Shown in pieces: positions 59,173-64,000 of a stretch of 64,000 nt of DNA. Source of the stretch: Mangrovibacter plantisponsor. GTDB lineage: Bacteria > Pseudomonadota > Gammaproteobacteria > Enterobacterales > Enterobacteriaceae. Positions within the stretch are counted from its first letter, which is position 1. Every line of letters begins with the position of its first letter. Below the pieces are notes generated by a model. It saw only the letters and a list, made by a program, of their open reading frames with translations. It did not search any database and had not been told where the DNA came from. The DNA is taken from positions 311,659 to 375,658 of the forward strand of contig NZ_QGTS01000005.1 of the NCBI RefSeq assembly GCF_003182475.1. The letters are read 5' to 3'. The position numbers and the translations under genes are program-made.

Positions 59173-59196
59173 GGCCGCATAAACGCGGCCTTTTTT
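59173..59196 (+). terminator. yeiE terminator
   Basis: GGCCGC/GCGGCC arms with a 6-base loop are followed by TTTTTT, 95 bases after yeiE. Confidence 0.88.
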
Positions 59197-59277
59197 AATT
59201 TGCGTTGCGTTGGCACATTAGTTGCAAATCACAATACTAAGAATCTTTTGTTTCATATCCTTTGAATGAGGTGAGTG

Positions 59278-60069
59278 ATGTTGCGGAAAAAATGGCTGTT
59301 GTCCCTCGCTGGGGCGGTACTGTTAGTGGTGCAGGCAGGTCAGGCAATGGCTGATCAATTACAGGACATCGAAAAACGCGGCGTGTTACGTGTTGCAATT
59401 CCCCAGGATTTTCCTCCTTTTGGTTCAGTCGGTACTGATCTGCAACCGGAAGGTTACGATATCGATATGGCGCAGTATCTGGCTAAAGAAATGAAACTGA
59501 AGCTGAAACTGGTGCCAGTAAGCAGTGCCAACCGCGTACCTTATCTGCAAACCGATAAAGTGGATTTAGTGATTTCCAGCCTGGGTAAAAATGCAGAACG
59601 TGAAAAAGTGATCGACTTCAGCAAGGCTTATGCGCCTTTCTTCCTTGGCGTGTTTGGCCCGAAAGACACCACTCTGCCGGATGCTGCCGCGCTGAGCGGT
59701 AAAAGTGTGGGTGTGACCCGTGGTGCTGTTGAAGATATGGTGCTCAGTGACGTTGCGCCGAAAGACGCACAGGTGAAACGCTACGAAGATAACAACACCA
59801 CCATTTCAGCGTGGTTATCCGGCCAGGTTCAGTATCTGGCAACCGGTAACGTTGTGGTGGCAGCAATCGCTCGTAAAGACCCGGGGCATGCGCCAGTGGC
59901 GAAGTTTATGCTGAAAGACTCACCATGCTATATCGGCATGAAAAAAGAAGAGCCTGCGCTGAAAGACAAAGTTAACAGCCTGATTGACCAGGCCCGCAAG
60001 GACGGCACACTGAACAAATTGTCAGAAAAATGGATGAAAGCGCCGTTACCGGCGAACCTGGGTGCCTGA
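59278..60069 (+). CDS. Periplasmic polar amino-acid-binding protein of an ABC importer
   Basis: This 263-residue SBP_bac_3 protein has signal peptide MLRKKWLLSLAGAVLLVVQAG (continuing QAMA). The mature part starts LQDIEKRGVLRVAIPQDFPPFG, then GYDIDMAQYLAKEM and DLVISSLGKNAEREKVIDFS, which are standard for glutamine/arginine/lysine-type receptors. The ATG at 59278 has GAGG at 6 bp. It heads a four-gene operon lying between yeiE and lysP, where E. coli has none. The specific amino acid cannot be read; closeness to lysP hints only weakly at basic amino acids. Confidence 0.92.
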   Translation: MLRKKWLLSLAGAVLLVVQAGQAMADQLQDIEKRGVLRVAIPQDFPPFGSVGTDLQPEGYDIDMAQYLAKEMKLKLKLVPVSSANRVPYLQTDKVDLVISSLGKNAEREKVIDFSKAYAPFFLGVFGPKDTTLPDAAALSGKSVGVTRGAVEDMVLSDVAPKDAQVKRYEDNNTTISAWLSGQVQYLATGNVVVAAIARKDPGHAPVAKFMLKDSPCYIGMKKEEPALKDKVNSLIDQARKDGTLNKLSEKWMKAPLPANLGA

Positions 60070-60080
60070 GGAGTTAACGA

Positions 60081-60749
60081 ATGACAACGCAGCTCGATTT
60101 TGCCGCCCTGTTGCCATTCTGGCCAGCCTTACTGGCTGGCCTGTGGACCACCATAGTACTGACTTTTTGGGCAACATTAGGCGGGATTGCTGTCGGGGTA
60201 ACCGGCGCAGCGCTGCGCAGTGGGAAATCAGGTGTTCTGAGCCATATTTGGGGCGGATATGTGGAGTTGATCCGTAACACGCCCTTTGTAGTACAGCTAT
60301 TTTTCATTGTATTTGGTTTGCCGAGTTTGGGGTTACGCCTGAATGCCGGGCAGGCGGCGTTGATAGCCATGATAGTTAACCTTGGTGCCTACAGTACGGA
60401 AATTATCCGTGCAGGTATTCAGGTTACCCCGAAAGGGCAGTGGGAAGCCGCGCGTGTACTGGGGCTGAGCCGTGGGCAAACATTCTTACGGGTGATTTTA
60501 CCACCGTCGCTCAAGCGTGTTTTCCCGGCTCTGGTCAGCCAGTGTGTCATTGTGATGCTCGGTTCCTCTGTGGTATCGCAAGTGTCTTACGAAGAGCTGA
60601 CTTTCCAGGCCAACCTGATACAGTCACGCACATTTTTAAGTTTTGAAGTTTATGTTGTAACCACGATCCTCTACCTGCTGTTGTCGCTGGCAATGCGCCA
60701 GGTATTGTTGGTTGCCGGGCGCAAATGGTTGGGGAGTGACGGCCTGTGA
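60081..60749 (+). CDS. Polar amino-acid ABC importer permease 1
   Basis: This 222-residue HisM/GlnP-type permease has about five helices. The EAA loop is GQWEAARVLGLSRGQTFLRVILPP, and an ELIRNTPFVVQLFF segment is typical of the family. It begins 11 bases after the binding-protein gene with GAGG upstream. Confidence 0.94.
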   Translation: MTTQLDFAALLPFWPALLAGLWTTIVLTFWATLGGIAVGVTGAALRSGKSGVLSHIWGGYVELIRNTPFVVQLFFIVFGLPSLGLRLNAGQAALIAMIVNLGAYSTEIIRAGIQVTPKGQWEAARVLGLSRGQTFLRVILPPSLKRVFPALVSQCVIVMLGSSVVSQVSYEELTFQANLIQSRTFLSFEVYVVTTILYLLLSLAMRQVLLVAGRKWLGSDGL

Positions 60750-61402
60750 CGAATTTCACTGACTGGGATATTGTCCGCAACCTGCTGCTGGCAGCGCGCT
60801 GGACCATCATGCTTTCATTGATAGCTTTTGTATGCGGCACACTGGTGACATTGCCTTTGTTACTGGTGCGTATGGGCCGCTGGGTGTGGCCGAAGCGCCT
60901 GGTAACCGGCTATGTTGCGTTGTTTCAGGGCACTCCATTGTTGATGCAGTTGTTTCTGGCCTTCTTTGGGCTGGGGTTGTTTGGCATTGATGTCAGTGCC
61001 TGGACAGCAGCTACGCTGGCATTAACACTGTTTACCAGCGCCTATTTGCTGGACATTTGGTACGGGAGTATTCGCTCTTTACCCAAAGGGCAGTGGGAAG
61101 CAAGCCGCTGCCTGGGGCTCAGTTTCGGCCAAACATTGTGGCGGGTGGTAACTCCCCAGGCTGTACGTATCGCCATTGCGCCTACTGTTGGGTTCTCGGT
61201 GCAGGTCATTAAAGGTACTGCACTGGCTTCAATTATTGGCTTCGTTGAACTGACGAAAGCCGGCACCATTCTTAATAATGCGACATTCGCGCCTTTTAAA
61301 GTGTTCGGGTTGGTGGCACTGGGGTATTTCCTGCTGTGTTATCCGTTGTCGCGTTATAGCCGTTATCTGGAGAAAAAATTCCATGCCGCTCATCACCATT
61401 AA
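60746..61402 (+). CDS. Polar amino-acid ABC importer permease 2
   Basis: This 218-residue partner permease has the FQGTPLLMQLFLAFFG segment and EAA loop GQWEASRCLGLSFGQTLWRVVTPQ. Its GTG start overlaps the permease 1 stop by 4 bases, and its end overlaps the ATPase gene by 20 bases. Confidence 0.94.
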   Translation: MTNFTDWDIVRNLLLAARWTIMLSLIAFVCGTLVTLPLLLVRMGRWVWPKRLVTGYVALFQGTPLLMQLFLAFFGLGLFGIDVSAWTAATLALTLFTSAYLLDIWYGSIRSLPKGQWEASRCLGLSFGQTLWRVVTPQAVRIAIAPTVGFSVQVIKGTALASIIGFVELTKAGTILNNATFAPFKVFGLVALGYFLLCYPLSRYSRYLEKKFHAAHHH

Positions 61403-62120
61403 TGATGTTCAGAAATACTATGGCGATAACCACGTGCTCAAAGGCGTTAGCCTGGACATTGAAATGGGTGAGGTTGTTTCCATCATTGGCCGCAGTGGCT
61501 CAGGGAAAAGTACTTTGCTGCGTTGTATGAACGGGCTGGAAGGCTACCAGGATGGCAGTATCAAGCTGGGTGGAATGACCATCACGGACCGTGAATCCCA
61601 GGCGCGAGAAATTAGCCGTTCTGTAGGGATGGTGTTTCAGAGTTTTAATCTGTTCCCCCATATGACAGCGCTGGAAAATGTGATGCTGGCTCCGCGCCGG
61701 GTGCTGAAAAAATCTGCTGCAGAATGCCGTGAGCTGGGCATCGAAATGCTCAATAAAGTGGGGCTGGGTGAACGCATTGATTACCTGCCTGCTAATTTGT
61801 CTGGTGGGCAGCAACAGCGTGTGGCAATTGCCCGGGCACTGGCAATGAACCCGAAAGTATTACTGTGTGATGAAATTACCTCCGCACTTGACCCGGAACT
61901 GGTTGGTGAGGTGCTTAAAGTGCTGGAACAACTGGCGGCCGAAGGAATGACGCTGATTCTGGTCACTCATGAAATGAACTTCGCACGTGAAGTGGGCGAT
62001 CGGGTGGTGTTTATGCACCAGGGTAAGGTGTGGGAGCAGGGCGACAGTAAGACATTTTTCGCTCAGCCTGAAACACCAGAGTTACAGCAGTTTATCGCTT
62101 CAGTACGTGGGTTGAACTAA
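61383..62120 (+). CDS. Polar amino-acid ABC importer ATPase
   Basis: This 245-residue ATPase has Walker A GRSGSGKSTLLR, the Q-loop VFQSFNLFPHMT, signature LSGGQQQRVAIARAL, Walker B VLLCDEITSALDPE and switch VTHEMNFAREV. It is GlnQ-like. The ATG at 61383 is inside the permease 2 end; the longer frame to 61278 is out of register with coding constraint. Confidence 0.95.
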   Translation: MPLITINDVQKYYGDNHVLKGVSLDIEMGEVVSIIGRSGSGKSTLLRCMNGLEGYQDGSIKLGGMTITDRESQAREISRSVGMVFQSFNLFPHMTALENVMLAPRRVLKKSAAECRELGIEMLNKVGLGERIDYLPANLSGGQQQRVAIARALAMNPKVLLCDEITSALDPELVGEVLKVLEQLAAEGMTLILVTHEMNFAREVGDRVVFMHQGKVWEQGDSKTFFAQPETPELQQFIASVRGLN

Positions 62121-62292
62121 TTTTATACTGCCTGTTTACATATTAGTCACACCAGAGACCTTTGTGCCTTCGCCTTTGCTAATAATCCGGCATGGATTAT
62201 GAAGGTCTCTTATAACCGCTATTTTGTCCCGCTTCCTGCCTTGTTGGTCTGCTACAATCGCGCCTCATTTTTTAGACAGGCAACATTTTTTT

Positions 62293-63762
62293 ATGGTTTC
62301 CGAAGTAAACACAACACAAGCGCCTGAACTACGACGCGAATTAAAGGCGCGCCACCTGACAATGATCGCGATTGGCGGTTCGATTGGTACCGGGTTATTT
62401 GTTGCTTCTGGTGCAACAATTTCCCAGGCAGGCCCGGGTGGAGCATTACTTTCCTACGCACTGATTGGTTTGATGGTCTACTTCCTGATGACCAGCCTTG
62501 GGGAACTGGCCGCCTACATGCCCGTTTCTGGTTCGTTTGCAACCTACGGCCAAAACTACGTTGAAGAAGGCTTTGGTTTTGCCCTGGGGTGGAATTATTG
62601 GTACAACTGGGCGGTGACTATCGCCGTTGACCTGGTGGCTTCTCAGTTAGTTATGAACTACTGGTTCCCAGGGACGCCAGGCTGGATCTGGAGCGCACTG
62701 TTCCTTGGCATTATGTTCCTGCTTAACTTCATTTCGGTAAAAGGTTTTGGTGAAGCTGAATACTGGTTCTCGTTAATTAAAGTCGCAACGGTAATTGTGT
62801 TTATCGTTGTCGGTGTTTTGATGATTATCGGTATTTTTAAAGGCTCCGCCCCGGTGGGCTGGGCTAACTGGTCTGTTGGCGATGCGCCTTTTGCTGGTGG
62901 TTTCTCGGCAATGATTGGCGTGGCCATGATTGTGGGCTTCTCCTTCCAGGGTACTGAGCTTATTGGCATTGCTGCCGGTGAATCTGAAGACCCGGCGAAG
63001 AATATCCCGCGCGCAGTGCGTCAGGTGTTCTGGCGTATTCTGTTGTTCTATATTCTGGCTATTCTGATTATCAGCCTGATTATTCCTTATACCGACCCGA
63101 GCCTGCTGCGTAACGATGTAACCGACATCAGCGTGAGTCCGTTTACTCTGGTCTTCCAGCATGCTGGTTTGTTGTCTGCTGCGGCGGTAATGAACGCGGT
63201 GATTCTGACAGCCGTGCTGTCTGCCGGGAATTCCGGGATGTACGCTTCCACGCGTATGCTTTACACCCTGGCCTGTGACGGTAAAGCACCACGCATTTTT
63301 GCGCGTCTGTCTAAAGGTGGTGTTCCTCGCTATGCGCTGGTGGCAACGACTGTGGTTGCCGGGTTGTGTTTCCTCACATCCAAGTTTGGTAACCAGACAG
63401 TGTACCTCTGGCTGCTTAATACCTCCGGGATGACGGGCTTTATCGCCTGGCTGGGGATTGCCATCAGCCACTACCGGTTCCGCCGTGGTTATGTGCATCA
63501 GGGCCATAGCCTGAGTGATTTGCCATACCGCTCTGGTTTCTTCCCGTTAGGGCCCATCTTTGCGTTTGTGCTGTGCCTGATTATTACGCTCGGCCAGAAC
63601 TACCAGGCTTTCCTGGAAGATAAAATTGACTGGATGAGTGTGGCGGCAACTTATATTGGCATTCCGTTGTTCCTGGTGATTTGGTTTGGTTACAAGTTGG
63701 TGAAGGGGACGCGGTTTGTGAAGTATGGGGAGATGGAGTTTCCGGATACGGTTAAGAAGTGA
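62293..63762 (+). CDS. lysP: Lysine-specific permease LysP
   Basis: This 489-residue APC-family amino-acid:H+ symporter with 12 helices is nearly identical to E. coli LysP and equal in length. The consensus GGSIGTGLFVASG is in helix 1, with AGESEDPAKNIPRAVRQVFWRI later. LysP imports lysine and, in E. coli, restrains CadC. The ATG at 62293 is chosen by alignment; the upstream 23 codons are non-coding. The leader has a CCGGCATGG/ATTATGAAGG repeat of unclear meaning. Confidence 0.97.
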   Translation: MVSEVNTTQAPELRRELKARHLTMIAIGGSIGTGLFVASGATISQAGPGGALLSYALIGLMVYFLMTSLGELAAYMPVSGSFATYGQNYVEEGFGFALGWNYWYNWAVTIAVDLVASQLVMNYWFPGTPGWIWSALFLGIMFLLNFISVKGFGEAEYWFSLIKVATVIVFIVVGVLMIIGIFKGSAPVGWANWSVGDAPFAGGFSAMIGVAMIVGFSFQGTELIGIAAGESEDPAKNIPRAVRQVFWRILLFYILAILIISLIIPYTDPSLLRNDVTDISVSPFTLVFQHAGLLSAAAVMNAVILTAVLSAGNSGMYASTRMLYTLACDGKAPRIFARLSKGGVPRYALVATTVVAGLCFLTSKFGNQTVYLWLLNTSGMTGFIAWLGIAISHYRFRRGYVHQGHSLSDLPYRSGFFPLGPIFAFVLCLIITLGQNYQAFLEDKIDWMSVAATYIGIPLFLVIWFGYKLVKGTRFVKYGEMEFPDTVKK

Positions 63763-63771
63763 TGGGTGATT

Positions 63772-63912
63772 GTTCAGTTCATCTGAACTGATGTGAAAGT
63801 TCTGTTCGCTTTGCACTGATGACTGTGTGGTGGAAGTTCCGTTCACTTGCAGTGTGGTTGTTTCCGTTCACTTAAAGTGATGTGGCTAATGTTGCTTCAC
63901 AGCCTGTGAACG
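63772..63912. repeat. Imperfect tandem repeats GTTCcGTTCACTTnnAGTGatG
   Basis: Four to five degenerate copies occur downstream of lysP (near 63772, 63799, 63836, 63860 and 63891) at 25-37-base intervals. Most carry an internal inverted repeat such as CACTT..AAGTG or AGTTCAtcTGAACT. It resembles a noncoding repeat family; I cannot assign it to a named REP or ERIC class. Confidence 0.55.
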
Positions 63913-63916
63913 GGCG

Positions 63917-63936
63917 AAAGGGGGCTCGCCCCCTTT
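63917..63936. terminator. GC-rich hairpin downstream of lysP
   Basis: AAAGGGGGC and GCCCCCTTT form a perfect stem at the end of the repeat block. It probably ends lysP transcription, although the T-tract is only three bases. Confidence 0.6.
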
Positions 63937-64000
63937 GCAATCCCCGTTTTCGCTGGCGACCGGTGCTGCGCACTGCGTTCACCTCCGGGCAGTCAGCCTG

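Noticed and set aside
62773..63507. A 244-codon minus-strand frame inside lysP
   Set aside because: It is antisense to conserved LysP helices and rich in His/Gln/Asn typical of a reversed hydrophobic gene.

Overview
This window is chromosomal DNA from a member of Enterobacterales, most likely Enterobacteriaceae in the broad sense but not Escherichia coli. Many proteins align by eye almost end to end with E. coli K-12 proteins (YojI, YejM, YejK, RplY, RsuA, Bcr, YejG, YejABEF, MepS, LpxT, YeiR, YeiP, YeiW, SetB, FruBKA, Nfo, YeiH, YeiE, LysP), and they lie in nearly the E. coli order from lysP to proL. I see no prophage, insertion sequence, CRISPR array or rRNA. The only RNA gene is tRNA-Pro(GGG).

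Layout. 1-7.4 kb: the end of yojI, mgtE, a SulP transporter, a NIT-domain chemoreceptor with a sigma-28-like promoter, and adhP. 7.9-11.4 kb: the aguBA agmatine-to-putrescine operon and an orphan efflux outer-membrane lipoprotein. 11.7-34.7 kb: the conserved backbone proL-yejM-yejL-yejK-rplY-radD-rsuA-bcr-yejG-yejFEBA-pdeN-mepS-lpxT-yeiR-yeiQ, interrupted by a divergent uxuA, then yeiP-yeiW. 34.7-50.5 kb: a roughly 16 kb accessory island between yeiW and setB, which are close neighbours in E. coli. 50.5-63.8 kb: setB, fruBKA with two Cra operators, nfo, yeiH/yeiE, a four-gene polar amino-acid ABC transporter and lysP, followed by a short repeat-rich tail.

The island is the striking part. Its right half encodes what looks like a complete ceramide (sphingolipid) pathway. 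A minus-strand operon encodes a fatty acyl-AMP ligase, a CerR-like NAD(P)-dependent reductase, a dedicated acyl carrier protein and a serine-palmitoyltransferase-like alpha-oxoamine synthase. A divergent plus-strand operon encodes a bacterial ceramide synthase (GNAT family, Caulobacter type), a second DgkA-type lipid kinase and an LpxO-type beta-hydroxylase. The left half carries paralogues of LptF and LptG with a YtfJ paralogue, a Wzx/MATE-like flippase coupled to an uncharacterised CHAD-like protein, and three thymidylate-kinase-like P-loop proteins. A reasonable reading is synthesis, phosphorylation or hydroxylation, and export of a sphingolipid to the outer membrane. The enzyme assignments rest on motifs and gene order; the coupling to export and head-group modification is inference.

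Other points of interest are a yeiQ-uxuA divergent pair with UxuR/ExuR-like operators, clustered palindromes upstream of adhP and yeiR, two unannotated small ORFs followed by terminators, and a nitrate-type chemoreceptor whose promoter carries a NarL/NarP-like palindrome.
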